DNA of 64,000 nt, from the NCBI GenBank assembly GCA_963747255.1, contig CAVVEG010000017.1, positions 1 through 64,000 on the forward strand, given 5' to 3'. Positions 9,133 to 19,549 of the stretch are shown here, piece by piece. The notes under the pieces were generated by a model. The model saw nothing but the letters and a program-made list of their open reading frames with translations. It was not told where the DNA came from and ran no database searches. Origin of the DNA: CAIYRG01 sp963747255 (lineage in GTDB: Bacteria > Pseudomonadota > Alphaproteobacteria > Micropepsales > Micropepsaceae). The position numbers were made by a program, and so were the translations under genes. Each line of letters starts with the position of its first letter. The stretch's first letter is position 1.

Positions 9133-9666
9133 TCAGGTCCCTGGTCTGCCGTCCACCGGCGTGTCGATCCGGGAAAGAAGGAACGCGGCAAGATCATCGA
9201 TGTTGGCGGTCCCGGTCGCGACGACGGTAGTCCCGGTTGGCGTTGCGATCTCGGGGATTTCAGGGCTCACCGCGATGGCGAGGGCAAGCTCCCAGACCTC
9301 GTGGTGATCGGCACGCCGTTCCCCGAGCCAGCGGAGGTCGAGGCTCGGGCGGATCGGGATCGGGAGGTCGGGATTGCTCACCAGCCGCCCCGAGACCCCA
9401 GGCTGGACGGCGTCGCAGCAGCAGGCGGGCGCCGGCGTAGTCGTAAACGACGTGGTGGCGAGGCTCAGCACACTCCCGTCGAAAGCGCCGCGCTTCAGAG
9501 CGGCCCTCGAGGAGCAGTTGTACCGAGAGGACGTCCGGAAGACTGCTGCCTGCGTTCCGTTGGCCCGGACGTCGGCGCGGCTGACGCGCGCCGCGGCAGG
9601 ATCGCCTTCTCGGGCGCTCCGTCGGAGCTCGACGAGCGCGCCGTCGTCGGTTGGTACCTGGGACAC
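9133..9666 (-). CDS. Hypothetical protein, doubtful N-terminal half
   Basis: I do not recognise a family. The C-terminal part on the minus strand (SLDLRWLGERRADHHEVWEL, then EIATPTGTTVVATGTANIDD) reads as real protein with GC-rich third codon positions. The N-terminal half is low in hydrophobic pattern and may be out of frame. It lies on the same strand upstream of the crotonase gene. The product is probably a soluble protein of under 180 residues. Confidence 0.25.
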   Translation of the reverse strand: MSQVPTDDGALVELRRSAREGDPAAARVSRADVRANGTQAAVFRTSSRYNCSSRAALKRGAFDGSVLSLATTSFTTTPAPACCCDAVQPGVSGRLVSNPDLPIPIRPSLDLRWLGERRADHHEVWELALAIAVSPEIPEIATPTGTTVVATGTANIDDLAAFLLSRIDTPVDGRPGT

Positions 9667-9829
9667 GAGCAGAGCTGCGCAGGGCGCGACGTCGTCGGTT
9701 TGTGATGGCCTGACGATCCCGCTTTGGCCCGCGTATCGCGCCCGTGAGTCCCGTGGTCGCCGCGGCGGCGTGACGGGACGGGCACGCCCGCCGGGTGAAC
9801 CAGCTCGTGTCCTTTACGCTTCTCGACCA

Positions 9830-12594
9830 ATGGCCAGCCAGCGCCCACCGGCTTTCCGCAGCAGGACCAGTGAGCGCGAAGCTCTGGACCGGCTGCTCGA
9901 GCGCGTCCGCGGGGGTCAGAGCGGGGTGCTGGTCATCCGCGGCGAGGCTGGGCTCGGGAAGACGGCGCTCCTACGGCATGCGGTCGCTGAGGCCGCCGGT
10001 TTCAAGGTCATTCAGATCGCTGGGGTCGAGTCGGAGATGGAGTTGCCTTTCGCGGGGCTGCACCAGCTGTGTGCCCCGATGCTGCCGCGGTTCGACGGTC
10101 TTCCAGAGCCGCAGCGAAACGCTCTGAGCATTGCGTTTGGTCTTTCGATCGGCGATGCCCCCGATCGTTTCCTGGTCGCGCTTGCGGCGCTCACCTTGTT
10201 GGCCGAAGTTGCAGAGGATCGGCCCCTGCTGTGCGTGGTCGATGACGCGCAATGGCTGGACGGCGCCTCGGCCCAGGTTCTAGCGTTCGCCTCCCGACGG
10301 CTGCTGGCCGAGTCGGTGGCGATCGTGTTCGCGGTGCGAGAGCCGAGCGACGAGCGCGATTTGATTGGCCTGCCGGAGCTCAGGCTCGAAGGCCTCGATG
10401 AAGAGGACGCGCGGGCGCTGCTCGCGAGCGTCGTTCCCGGTCCTCTCGATGAACGAGTCCGTGACCGGATCGTCGCCGAGACGCGCGGCAACCCGCTGGC
10501 GCTGCTGGAGCTGCCGCGGGGCATGGTCGCGGCGGAGCTGGCCGGTGGCTTTGCCGTCCCCGATGCGACCGACCTCTCGCGCCAGATCGAGGATCACTAC
10601 CGCCAGCGGGTAGACGCGCTGCCGGAGGCGACGCGGCGATTGATGCTGCTGGCCGCGGCGGATCCTGTGGGTGACGCAACGCTCGTTTGGCGAGCAGCTC
10701 AGACGCTCGGGGTTGCGCGCTGCAGAGGCGGAGCCGGCGGCCGCGGCGGAGTTGCTCCAGATCGAAGCGGGGGTCCGGTTTCGCCATCCGCTCGTTAGAT
10801 CCGCGGTGTATGGCGCGGCGCCCACTGCGGAGCGCCGCGCCGTTCACGCCGCGCTCGCGGGCGCCACCGATCCTGAGACCGATCCGGATCGGCGGGCCTG
10901 GCACCGAGCGCACGCGGTGACCGCGCCGGACGAGGAAGTGGCCGCCGAGTTGATCGAATGCGCGGGCCGGGCCGAGCGCCGCGGGGGCATCGCCGCCGCC
11001 GCAGCGCTTCTGGAGCGTGCGGTGACGTTCACCTCCGAACCCTGTGACCGGGTCATGCGCGCGCGCTCACGGCCGCGCGCGCGAAATTCAAAGCTGCAGA
11101 CTTTCCGTCCGCCCAGTCTCTGCTCGCCCTCGCCGAGGCGGGCCCGCTCGATGACCTTGGCAAGGCACAGGTGCAGCACATGCGCGCCCAGATCGCGTTC
11201 GACCTCCGACGCGGTGGTGACGCACCGTCGCTGCTGCTCGAGCGCGGCACGACGGCTTGAGCCACTCGACGCCGAGTTCGCCCGGGAGACCTATCTCGAG
11301 GCGCTGCTCGCCTCAATCTACGCTGGCGAACTATCGAGCGGACCAGATCCAGCGGGGGTGGGAAGGGCAGCCCGTTCGGCGCCGTTGGGACCGGAGCCGC
11401 TCTCGGCCCGAGAGCTGTTACTGATTGGGCTGGCCACGCGTCTAACCGAAGGTTACGCCGCTGCGGCGCCAGGGTTGACCGAGGCGCTGCGGGCCTATCG
11501 CGCCGAGGAATCGCGGCTGGACGGGCTGTGCGTCGCATTCAATATCGCGGCGATGGAACTGTGGGACGACGAAGCGTGGCTCGAGCTGGCGTCTACTCAG
11601 GCGGCGCTTGCGCGGGCAACGGGGACTCTGATCTTACTTCCGTACGCGTTGGACTACCTCGCGGGCTTTTACGTCCAAGCGGGAGATCTCGTCGAGGCTG
11701 AGCGGCTCGTGACAGACGCGGCCGAGCTTGGCCATGGAATCAGGGCCGACACCCTACCTTACATTCCGCTTCGGCTCGCGGCTTGGCGCGGACAGGCGTC
11801 CGTGGCCCTGGAGCTCGTCGACAGGATGACGCGCGGCGCGCGCGAGCGAGGCGAAGGGTGTGCGCTCGCGGCCGCGGATTATGCGGCGGCGATCCTGCAC
11901 AACGGCCTTGGTCAGTACGAGCTCGCGGTGGATGCGGCCGAGAACGCCGCCGCGTCCGACGAGATGACGACATCGTCGTGGGCGCTGTACGAGCTTGTCG
12001 AGGCCGCCTCGAGAAGCGGCCAGCACGAGGTCGCGCGTGACGCCGTCGATCGCCTATCGGCACGCACCCGTGCGAGCGGCACGGTCTGGGCAGCCGGGAC
12101 GGAGGCCCGCTCCCGTGCGCTGATCGAGTCGGGCGACAACGTCGATGAACTCCACCGCCAGGCGATCGAGTCGCTCGGCCAGACCCGAATGGTGGCGCAC
12201 CTGGCTCGCGCTCGGCTGACCTACGGGGAGTGGCTCCGCCGCGAGGGCCGCCGGGTCGACGCGCGTGAGCAACTTCGTGCCGCGCACGAGAGCTTCATCT
12301 CGATGGGGGCAGACGGATTCGCCGACCGCGCCCAGCGGGAGCTGCTGGCCACCGGCGAGAAGGTACGCAAGCGCCGCGACAACACGCGCGACGACCTCAC
12401 GCCGCAGGAGCTGAAAGATCGCGCTGCTCGCTCGACACGGACATACGAATCCGGCGATCGGCACCGAGCTGTTCCTTAGTCCACGCACCGTCGAGTGGCA
12501 TCTGGGCAAGGTATTCACGAAGCTGGGGATCAGCTCGCGCAGGGGGCTCCACGACGCCCTGCCGAGCCGCGACGGAGCAGCCACGCCCGCGTAG
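9830..12594 (+). pseudogene. ATPase-LuxR (LAL-type) transcriptional regulator, four frameshifts
   Basis: The protein starts MASQRPPAFRSRTSEREALD. An AAA/STAND ATPase domain follows with Walker A GEAGLGKTAL (near residue 45) and Walker B LLCVVDDAQWLD. A long TPR-like helical middle follows and the gene ends with a LuxR helix-turn-helix (LFLSPRTVEWHLGKVFTKLG). Frames change near 10715, near 11062 and back near 11255, and near 12413. The last is an AAA run where removing one A restores LTPQELKIALLARHGHTN. Such LAL regulators of about 920 residues are abundant in Solirubrobacterales and other actinobacteria; their ligands are usually unknown. Spread-out single-base shifts suggest either decay or raw sequencing error. 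Confidence 0.8.
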
Positions 12595-12745
12595 CGCCGG
12601 GCGAGATCAACGACAGGACAGGCACAACGGCTGCGGCGGCCGCTTTGGCCTTCTCGCGCTCCATCGCATCCACTCTCTCGGGCCTGCTGGGAGTGTTGAT
12701 TTCGAAGTCGATCAGGCATTCCCCGTGCTCCTCCTCCCAGGATCG
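12595..12745. other. Intergenic gap between convergent genes
   Basis: The regulator gene and the MOSC-reductase gene face each other across 150 bases with no evident gene or strong hairpin. Confidence 0.3.
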
Positions 12746-14478
12746 CTATAGATCGAGCGCGACCTCGCCGGAAGGCTGTGAGCAGCAGATCAGCGCGATG
12801 CCCGGGCTGGGCGGTTCGAGCGGGTGCGGCCGGTAGTTGACCTCACCGCTGACGAGCCCGGTCTCGCACGTGTGACACACGCCTGTGCGGCACGACCATC
12901 TGACCGGGACGTCGCAGGCCTCCGCGAGTTCGAGAAGGCTCGAGAAGGACGGATCCCACGCGACCGACAGGTTGCTGCGGCTGAACGAGATCGATGGGCC
13001 CGCGCCCGGCACGCCCGCCGGCGGATGCGGTGATCGCAGGGGGCCGGTGACGACGCCGGGCGCGATCGCGTCCGCCGGTCCGAACAGCTCGGTGCTGATC
13101 CGCTCGGGCGCCACGCCGCGCGCGGCCAGCGCGGCGGCGATGTCGTGCATGAACGGACCGGGGCCGCACAGGTAGAAATCGGCGTCGATCGGCATGCCGG
13201 CCTCGTCGAGCACCTCGCCGGTCAGCCGGCCGGCGATTTCGAAGCCTCGGTCGTGTGGCCCGGGGTGGCTATAGCAGACGATGCGATGGGAGTCCGGGAG
13301 CCGGGTAAGCAGGCCAAGCGCTTCCTGCTCGAAAGCGTGCTCCGCACCATTGCGAGCGCCACGTAGCCACCACACCTGCCGAGTGGAACGCGCGTTGACG
13401 AGCACGTGAAGCATCGCCAGCACCGGCGTCGCACCGATCCCGGCGCTGATCAGCGCGACGGGGCGACCACCGGGACGGAGCACGAACGAGCCGCGAGGCG
13501 CGCCCGCTTCGATGATGTCGCCAATGCGCAACGCCGTGTGCAGGTACTCGCTCGCCGCACGGTGCACCTCGCGTTTCACGCTGATGCGGTAGCTATCTGA
13601 GTTCGGCACGCCGGACAGCGAGTACGTCCGCAACAGCGGCCCGGCTCCGGCGTCTGGGCGTACACGGACGGTCAGGAACTGCCCGGGTCGGGCAGGGCTC
13701 GCAGGATCGCCGTCGACCGGCACAGGCGCACCGAGATCACGGTGGTGCTCTCGCGGTCGATCGCGACGACGCGCATCGGCCGCATCCCCGCCCACGCGGG
13801 CTCCGCACGCCCGCCATCTGGAGCCCGCTCCAGCAGCTCCCGGAACGACCCTTGCCATCCCTTGCTCAGCGCCGGGATCCGGAGCGCTCGAATCAGATCG
13901 CGGCGCGGGTGGCCCGGCAGATACAGCAAGCCGTCGACCTCGGCCACCGTCAACCCCTCCGGACCGCGCTCGATGCGTTCGATCGCGTCGCCGGCTCCGA
14001 CTTCGCCCTCCTCGAGCACCCGGAGGTAGAAACCGGGCCTGCGGTGTGCGACGAGCAGCGAGGGCATGCTGGGCTCGCTCATCCGGATGCCGAGGCGATA
14101 GCACGTGACCCGGGGTTGGCTGACCTCGAACAGCGCTGAGCCAATCTGGTAGCGGTCCCCAATGCAGACCTCGTCGTCCGCGAGACCGTCCACAGTGAAG
14201 TTCTCACCGAACTGCCCGTAGGTGAAATCGTCGCGGCCGAGAAACTGCTGCCAGTAGCGGTACGACTCGATTTGGTAGACGAACACCGCGCGGTTGACGC
14301 CACCGTGCCCCTCCACGTCGCCCTGGCCATCGCCGTCGACGTTAAGGCGGCGAACCATCCGGCGGCCGCCGACGGGCGCCTTCCAGATCCCGGTGTGGAT
14401 TGTTCGCCCTTCCCACTCAACGTCCCGGGGCACGCCGACGTTGACCGACAAGAGCCGGTCGGCCGAGGCAAACGTCAT
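12746..14478 (-). pseudogene. MOSC domain-ferredoxin reductase fusion protein, one frameshift
   Basis: The ATG at 14478 starts MTFASADRLLSVNVGVPRDV. The N-terminal half is a YiiM-like MOSC domain (HGGVNRAVFVYQIESYRYW, FTYGQFGENFTVDGL, VSQPRVTCYRLGIRM: the Cys expected in molybdenum-sulfur handlers is present). After a one-base shift near 13725 comes an FAD/NAD(P) reductase (LLRTYSLSG, GAPRGSFVLRPGG, ISAGIGATPVLAML, DADFYLCGPGPFM) and a plant-type 2Fe-2S domain with CRTGVCHTC and a later Cys pair in LICCSQ. Such fusions are thought to move electrons for a partner oxygenase or molybdenum enzyme; none is adjacent. Joined length is about 577 residues. Confidence 0.8.
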
Positions 14479-14691
14479 TACATACCTGCCTTCGGTCGCA
14501 CCCGGCTGGTCACCATTTCGGGGGCTTCGGGCATCGATGTGGACACGGTGAGAGCTGGATTGCGTTCTTGAGCGGGGCTTTTCCCGGCTGAGGAAGTTCC
14601 CGGAAGTTGCGCGCTGGTTGGCGACGCGCCCGCTGCCCTCACTGGCAGGCTGCTGGCTGTCCAAGGTCAACGGCTTGCAAGGAGGGACAGC

Positions 14692-15621
14692 GTGCGCGTC
14701 ACGACGGCATTTTCCAGGCTTCTGCGCCTCGGCAAGGGGGTGGTGGTGAAGAAGGTCCGGTTCGAGCCCGACCGGGTGATCGTTGAGGTGGCGCTTCGCC
14801 GCCGCCGGCTGATCTGCCCGGAGTGTGGATACTCGACGCGGGCGCGGAAGGACACCCGGCCGGAGAACTCGGTGTGGCGGCATCTCGATCTCGGGGTCTG
14901 GCGGCTGGAGGTCCACTGCAGGCGCCGGCGGCTCTGGTGCCCGGAGCATGGGGCGCTGACCGAAGGCGTCCCGTTCGCCCGGCCGCGCTCGGAGTTCACC
15001 CGGGACTTCGAATGCCTGGTCGCGTGGCTGGCGACCAGAACCGACAAGACGACGATCACGCACGTGCTGCGGATCGACTGGGGCACGGTCGGGCGGATCA
15101 TCAAGCGCGTCTGCGACGACGAGCTGGACGTTGACCGTCTCAACGACCTCTATGACATCGGGATCGACGAGGTCAGCTGGAAGCGCCAGCACAACTACCT
15201 CACGCTCGTACACCGGCGCGGCAAGATCGTGTGGGGCTGCGCGGGCAAGGGCGAGAAGGCCGCCGACGCCTTCTTCGCCGAGCTCGACCCCGAGCCCGCA
15301 GCTCCCTCCCCGCCATCCCCGCCGCCCCCGTCGCGCGGGCCGGCGAGCCAGCCGCACGAGGCTCAAGCGCCCGCGATCATGGTCCCCTTCGGCCCGTGCC
15401 CGACCGTCCCCGCCGGCCATGGCATCCCCGCCGCATGGCTCACCGACGGCTGCGAGCTTGACCCGCAACTCGTCGCACGCGCCTCCCGACTGACCGCCAT
15501 CTCGATGGATATGACCGGCGGCTACGCCGCCTCCGCGCGCCACCACGCACCACAGGCCGTTCGCTGCATTGACCTCGTCTCGCCGCCGGGCGCTGTGGTC
15601 GAGCCACGATCCCACGCCTGA
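14692..15621 (+). mobile_element. ISL3-family transposase, truncated
   Basis: A GTG start after GGAGGGACA. Zinc-ribbon region CPECGYSTRA plus WCPEHGALTE, a helix-turn-helix (ITHVLRIDWGTVGRIIKRV), and the first DDE acidic block (YDIGIDEVSWKRQHNYLTLV) mark an ISL3-family transposase. A Pro-rich insert (about residues 205-230) interrupts the catalytic core. The second acidic block (ISMDMTGGYAASARHHAP) is present, but soon after, near 15570, the match is lost at CID and about 17 unrelated residues follow. The final third with the last catalytic Glu is absent. The left end near 14575 (GGGGCTTTTCCCGGCTGAGG) could be a terminal repeat, but no right-hand partner was found. Confidence 0.75.
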
Positions 15622-15832
15622 CCGCAAGCCGCACCCGTGAACGCCCTGGTCGGCGCCCGAGAAGCTCCCGCCGTCTGTCCTCCAGCTCGCCATCGCCTCG
15701 CCGCCGGCGATGGCGGCCTACACCCCGAAGCCGGCTTCGCCGGTCAAGTCGAGGCCCGCGACCCGGACGTAGTCGACACCGCTGCGCTCAGGCCGAAGTC
15801 GGCCGTGGGTCGCACAATCCTGTCGACGACGC
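15622..15832. other. No recognisable gene
   Basis: About 210 bases after the truncated transposase carry no recognisable gene or repeat. Confidence 0.3.
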
Positions 15833-16240
15833 TCAGACGGCCCACGCGAGCCGGGCTTCGCCGACGCCCGCTTCAACGCCGCGGCGTGCGGCGAGCGAGT
15901 CCATGTACGCGACGTCGGCGGCGAAGGTCGATCGCGCCGACGCGGACAGCGACGCCCAGCACCCGCCGGCGAAGATGTCGGCGACGCTGAACCGGGAGGG
16001 ACCGAGGTGAGGATGCGTCCCCGACAGCGCGCCCTCGATCACGGCCGCGGCGTCCGCGCAGCACGCGGCCGCCTTCGTCGATGCCTCCGGGTTGGCGTCG
16101 CGCTGGCGGTAGCTCTCGATCGCGGGCGCTTCGAGCTCGGTCATCGCGAAGATCGCCCAGGCTTGCACGATCGCGCGCTCATGCGAGCCGGGCGGCGGCA
16201 GGCCCGGCGTCCGGGTAGGTTGGCATACCAGTGAGTCGCC
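15833..16240 (-). pseudogene. Glutathione S-transferase, C-terminal part only
   Basis: The minus-strand frame ending at 15833 carries a GST C-terminal helical domain (GSHERAIVQAWAIFAMTELE, SYRQRDANPEASTKAAACC, LGPSRFSVADIFAGGCWASL; SVAD is the conserved N-capping and acidic motif). A one-base shift near 16205 separates it from TYPDAG in another frame, the usual link between the two GST domains. The N-terminal thioredoxin-like domain with the glutathione site is missing. Upstream it is joined to the start of an unrelated ATPase-LuxR gene. Confidence 0.6.
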
Positions 16241-16357
16241 CCCTGAACACTCTCGCCGACCCCGGCCTCTCCACGCAGCACCAGCGCCCGGCTGAAGTCC
16301 GCGCGCGCTCGCGACCAGCTCATCCAACGCCGCGCACTCGCCGCACCGACCAAGCAT
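16240..16357 (-). pseudogene. ATPase-LuxR regulator, N-terminal stump
   Basis: From the ATG at 16357 the minus strand reads MLGRCGECAALDELVASAR, then in another frame ADFSRALVLRGEAGVGES, which together are the first 40 residues of a LAL-type regulator ending inside its Walker A loop. The sequence then passes straight into the GST remnant, so the junction is at about 16240. Confidence 0.5.
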
Positions 16358-16573
16358 CCGCCGCGTTGAAACCGCAGTCGATATGGCCACCCCCGGAAGG
16401 TCCGTGGGACGGCGTCGCACGCTCCTCTTGACCCCGTGACCCCCGGACCCGGCACCCCCCCGGGATACGACCCGGGCTTTGCCGGGCGCGATCGGCAGGC
16501 GAGGGGCCCACGCTTCATGTCCTCACCAATGAAGACCAACCGAGGTCTTCCTGAACCCCCTCAGGAGGTACAC

Positions 16574-17248
16574 ATGAGCACTACAGAAGAAGGCACCACG
16601 AGCCGCGACCCGAGCGTCGGGCGGGTCGACCTGAAGCTCGAGAACGACGTCATCCCTGTGTCCGACGTCGACCGATCCAAGGAGTTCTACGAGCGCTTGG
16701 GTTGGCGGCTCGACGACGATGTCGCCCCGATGGAGGGCCTTCGCATCGTCCAGTTCACACCCCCGGGCTCCGGGACCTCCATCACGTTCGGACTTGGACT
16801 CACGGCGGCCGCGCCTGGCGCAGCCCAGGCCGTGCTGGTCGTCTCCGACATCGAGGCCGCGCACGGTGAGCTCGTCAACCGCGGCATCGACGTCAGCGAC
16901 ATCTGGCACGGGCCACCGTTCCCCGTCGAGGCGCGGCAGCCGGGTCCCGACCCCGAGCGCGCCAGCTACGGGTCGTTCTGCTACTTCACCGATCCCGACG
17001 GCAACACGTACATCGTCCAGGAGGTAACGACTCGGCACCCCGGCCGGATGAACACCGCCGAGACGGGCTACGTGTCCACCGCGGACCTCGAGGCTGCGCT
17101 TCGGCGAGCCCAAGCCGCCCACCATGAGCACGAGAAGCACAACGGGCGCCCGCACCTTCTGCATCGGTCCGGCCAAGACGACGACTGGCCCGCCTGGTAC
17201 GCCTCCTACATGGTCACCGAGCAGGCCGGAACGGACCTGCCCTCGTAA
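16574..17248 (+). CDS. VOC-family (glyoxalase/bleomycin resistance-like) protein
   Basis: The ATG at 16574 follows TCAGGAGGTACAC, a strong ribosome binding site. 224 residues. One VOC module is clear: VDLKLENDVIPVSDVDRSKE, FYERLGWRL, ITFGLGL, then FCYFTDPDGNTYIVQEVTTR; His and Glu metal ligands of typical glyoxalases are partly replaced, so metal binding is uncertain. A C-terminal extension (LRRAQAAHHEHEKHNG, WPAWYASYMVTEQAGTDLPS) is a small helical module seen in a subgroup of actinobacterial and proteobacterial VOC proteins. The gene is intact. Substrate unknown. Confidence 0.75.
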   Translation: MSTTEEGTTSRDPSVGRVDLKLENDVIPVSDVDRSKEFYERLGWRLDDDVAPMEGLRIVQFTPPGSGTSITFGLGLTAAAPGAAQAVLVVSDIEAAHGELVNRGIDVSDIWHGPPFPVEARQPGPDPERASYGSFCYFTDPDGNTYIVQEVTTRHPGRMNTAETGYVSTADLEAALRRAQAAHHEHEKHNGRPHLLHRSGQDDDWPAWYASYMVTEQAGTDLPS

Positions 17249-17365
17249 GGGATTACTGGCTCTGCCCTGGCCTCCGCGATGAGGCGGCCAGGGCTCCGCG
17301 CGGGCGCTGGCTCGATCCTCGCAGCCTGAATCTCAGCACAACACCCAACGACAAAGGAGCATCAC

Positions 17366-17638
17366 ATGCCGCGCATCACAGTTGGAACCGAGAACGACGC
17401 CCCGATCGAGATTCACTACGAGGACCACGGCAGCGGCCAGCCGGTCGTGCTGATCCACGGCTACCCGCTCAACGGCGCCCTCAACAACGAAGAACAGGCC
17501 GCCAACCACTATGCCCGGCTCATCCGCCGCGTCACCCAGCACGCCTCCGCCCGGCGTCAGAAGCGGCGCTATGAGCACCGCTGGCGGACGAAGCGATCCT
17601 GGTGGCGACGCCGCGGCGGGGTTACTCACAACATCTAG
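17366..17638 (+). pseudogene. Alpha/beta hydrolase N-terminal stump fused to unrelated sequence
   Basis: AAAGGAGCATCAC precedes the ATG. The first 37 residues (MPRITVGTENDAPIEIHYED, then QPVVLIHGYPLNG) are the first strands and the oxyanion HGYP motif of a haloperoxidase-like hydrolase. At about 17476 the match stops and a basic, unrecognised 53-residue tail follows to the stop. The nucleophile elbow, acid and His are all missing. Confidence 0.55.
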
Positions 17639-17654
17639 CACGAAGGAGAAACCC

Positions 17655-17981
17655 ATGGAATTCCTGGTTGAGTTCGAGGTCAACATTCCGGACGCGGCTT
17701 CGGTGAGCGAGGTCAAGGGCCGTATGAGCGACGAGGCATCCGCGGCGGCCGAACTGGCGGACGAAGGGCATCTCGTCCGGCTGTGGAAGCCTCCCGCTGC
17801 GCCCGGCGAGATCAAGGCCATCGGCCTGTACCGCGCTGACAGCGAAGCGCAGCTCGCGGCTCTACTCCGCGCTCTGCCGCTCGATGACTGGATGCACGTC
17901 ACGGTCACCACGCTCGAGCCGCATCCCAACGATCCGGTACCCCAGGCGATCCTCTCCGCAGCCGCCGAGAGCCAGACATGA
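17655..17981 (+). CDS. Muconolactone delta-isomerase-like protein
   Basis: ATG after GAAGGAGAAACCC; 108 residues. MEFLVEFEVNIPDAASVSEV, ELADEGHLVRLWKPPAAPGE, GLYRADSEAQLAALLRALPL and DWMHVTVTTLEPHPNDP cover the whole muconolactone isomerase family (PF02426), a small ferredoxin-like fold that acts in the beta-ketoadipate pathway. Here it is coupled to a DUF3237 gene rather than to catB/catA, so its actual substrate may be another lactone or unsaturated acid. The stop overlaps the next start (ATGA), indicating one transcript. Confidence 0.75.
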   Translation: MEFLVEFEVNIPDAASVSEVKGRMSDEASAAAELADEGHLVRLWKPPAAPGEIKAIGLYRADSEAQLAALLRALPLDDWMHVTVTTLEPHPNDPVPQAILSAAAESQT

Positions 17982-18454
17982 GCGGCGCCCACCTTCCCGA
18001 GCCACGCCTGACACGGGTCTACCGCCTGGAGGCCACGCTCGGTCAACCGCTGGACCTCGGCGAAGGACCGCACGGCCACCGCCGCATCGTGCCCCTGACC
18101 GGCGGGGCGTTCACCGGCCCTGAGCTGCGCGGCAAGCTTGTTCCGGGCGCCAGTGCCGACTGGCAGATGGTCCTGCCCGACGGCACCGCGCTCGGCGACA
18201 TCCGCTACACGCTGCAGACCGACGCCGGCGTGCTGCTCTACGTCCAATCACTAGGTGTGCGCCACGGCAGCGCCGCGGTCCTCGCGCGTCTCGGGCGGGG
18301 TGAGGACGTCGACGCCAGCGAGTACACCTTCCGTACCTCAACCAGGATCGAGGCCGCCGCCCCGCAGCTCGACTGGCTGAACAAGGGCATCTTCATCAGC
18401 GTCGGCGGCCGCCAGGCCGACGGCGTGACCTACGAAACCTACTCGGTCGCATGA
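17978..18454 (+). CDS. DUF3237 domain-containing protein
   Basis: 158 residues. RVYRLEATLGQPLDLGEGPH, RRIVPLTGGAFTGPELRGKL, GASADWQMVLPDGTALGDIR and NKGIFISVGGRQADGVTYET match DUF3237, a small beta-barrel family of unknown function frequent in catabolic clusters. It overlaps the isomerase gene by four bases and the next ORF (SDR) by four bases, so three genes were coupled. Intact. Confidence 0.75.
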   Translation: MSGAHLPEPRLTRVYRLEATLGQPLDLGEGPHGHRRIVPLTGGAFTGPELRGKLVPGASADWQMVLPDGTALGDIRYTLQTDAGVLLYVQSLGVRHGSAAVLARLGRGEDVDASEYTFRTSTRIEAAAPQLDWLNKGIFISVGGRQADGVTYETYSVA

Positions 18455-18603
18455 CGCCGCCGGCATCCGAGCCGAAGAAGGTCGCGATCATCAGCGGCGC
18501 GTCGCAGGGCATCGGCGCGGGCCTGGTGCGTCACAAACCTGCCGCAGCCGTCCTAACGCACGAGTCACACGAATCAGGCGACGACCCCTCACCCCCGCGA
18601 TGA
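18451..18603 (+). pseudogene. Short-chain dehydrogenase (SDR), N-terminal stump
   Basis: The ATG at 18451 overlaps the previous stop. The first 25 residues (EPKKVAIISGASQGIGAGLV) carry the SDR nucleotide-binding motif SGASQGIG. From about 18528 the sequence is unrelated and a TGA at 18601 ends the frame after 50 residues. The catalytic Tyr-Lys part is gone. It belonged to the isomerase-DUF3237 unit. Confidence 0.6.
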
Positions 18604-18710
18604 GCACGCGGCCCTGGGTTCATCGACGGGGACCATAAGCAGTTTCACCCCCGCACCGTGAGCCGACACCCCGGCACCGTCAGTCCAAACCATCAAACAA
18701 GGAGTTCTAA

Positions 18711-19165
18711 ATGTCCGTCACCGACGTCAGCCTCAACACCAGAGGGCTCCCACTCGGCACCTGGAGCGTGGATCCAACTCACTCCTCGGCTAGCTTCGCG
18801 GTCAAGCACATGGCGGTCGCGACGTTCCGCGGCCGCTTCGACAAGTTCGACGCGACGCTGAACGTCGATCAGGACTCGGCTGAGTTGCGCGGTACCGTCG
18901 ACGTCACGTCGCTCGCCGTCAAGGACGAGAACCTCCAGGCCCACCTCGGGTCGCCCGAATTCTTCGACGTCGAGCGCTATCCCGAGATCTATTTCCGCTC
19001 CACCTCGCTCCGACGCGACGGCGACGACCTGATCGTCGATGGCGAGTTGACGATCAAGGGCAATACGCGCGTGGTCGAGGGACGTGGGACGATCGACGGC
19101 CCAGCGGTGACGCTCGGTGATGCGATCAAGCTCGGCGTCGTCCTCGAGACGATCGTCGATCGGTC
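18711..19165 (+). pseudogene. YceI-family lipid-binding protein, C-terminus lost
   Basis: AAGGAGTTCTAA precedes the ATG at 18711. The protein reads GTWSVDPTHSSASFAVKHMA, GSPEFFDVERYPEIYFRSTS and LIVDGELTIKGNTRVVEGRG, the lipocalin-like YceI fold that binds polyisoprenoid-type lipids. There is no signal peptide, as in many actinobacterial cytoplasmic members. The last strand (normally a DRRDFGLxW motif) is cut after LETIVDR near 19165, where the sequence becomes an FMN reductase in another frame. Confidence 0.65.
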
Positions 19166-19549
19166 GCCGTCGCGCACTGGCGTGACGCCATCGCGCGGGC
19201 CGACGCGATCGTGTTCGCGACGCCCGAATATAACTCGTCGATCCCAGGGCAGCTCAAGAACGCCGTGGATTGGGCGTCGCGGCCGGTCAACGGGGCCGTC
19301 CTGCGCAACAAGCCGGTCGCAGTGATCGGTGCGAGCACGAGCGCGTTCGGGGCTGTGTGGGCACAAGCCGAGCTGCGTAAGGTCCTGGCCGCGGCCGGTG
19401 CCCGAATCATCGATCGGGACCTCGCCGTCGCTTCGGCCCACGATGCACTTGAGGCTGACGCGACGCTCAAAGACACGGACGTGGTCCTCGAGCTGGACGG
19501 GATTCTCGTCGAGTTGCTCTACAGCGTCCTGCAGAGGCGCGTCGCGTAG
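19165..19549 (+). pseudogene. NADPH-dependent FMN reductase, C-terminal part
   Basis: From WRDAIARADAIVFATPEYNS the frame follows the flavodoxin-like FMN reductase family (PEYNSSIPGQLKNAVDWASR, VAVIGASTSAFGAVWAQAEL) to the stop at 19549. The N-terminal phosphate-binding loop (GSxRxxS) is missing because the gene begins inside the YceI remnant. Not expected to bind FMN. Confidence 0.65.

Noticed and set aside
14478..15693. Minus-strand extension upstream of the MOSC-reductase start
   Set aside because: It lies antisense to the ISL3 transposase and shows no family match; the real start is the Met at 14478.
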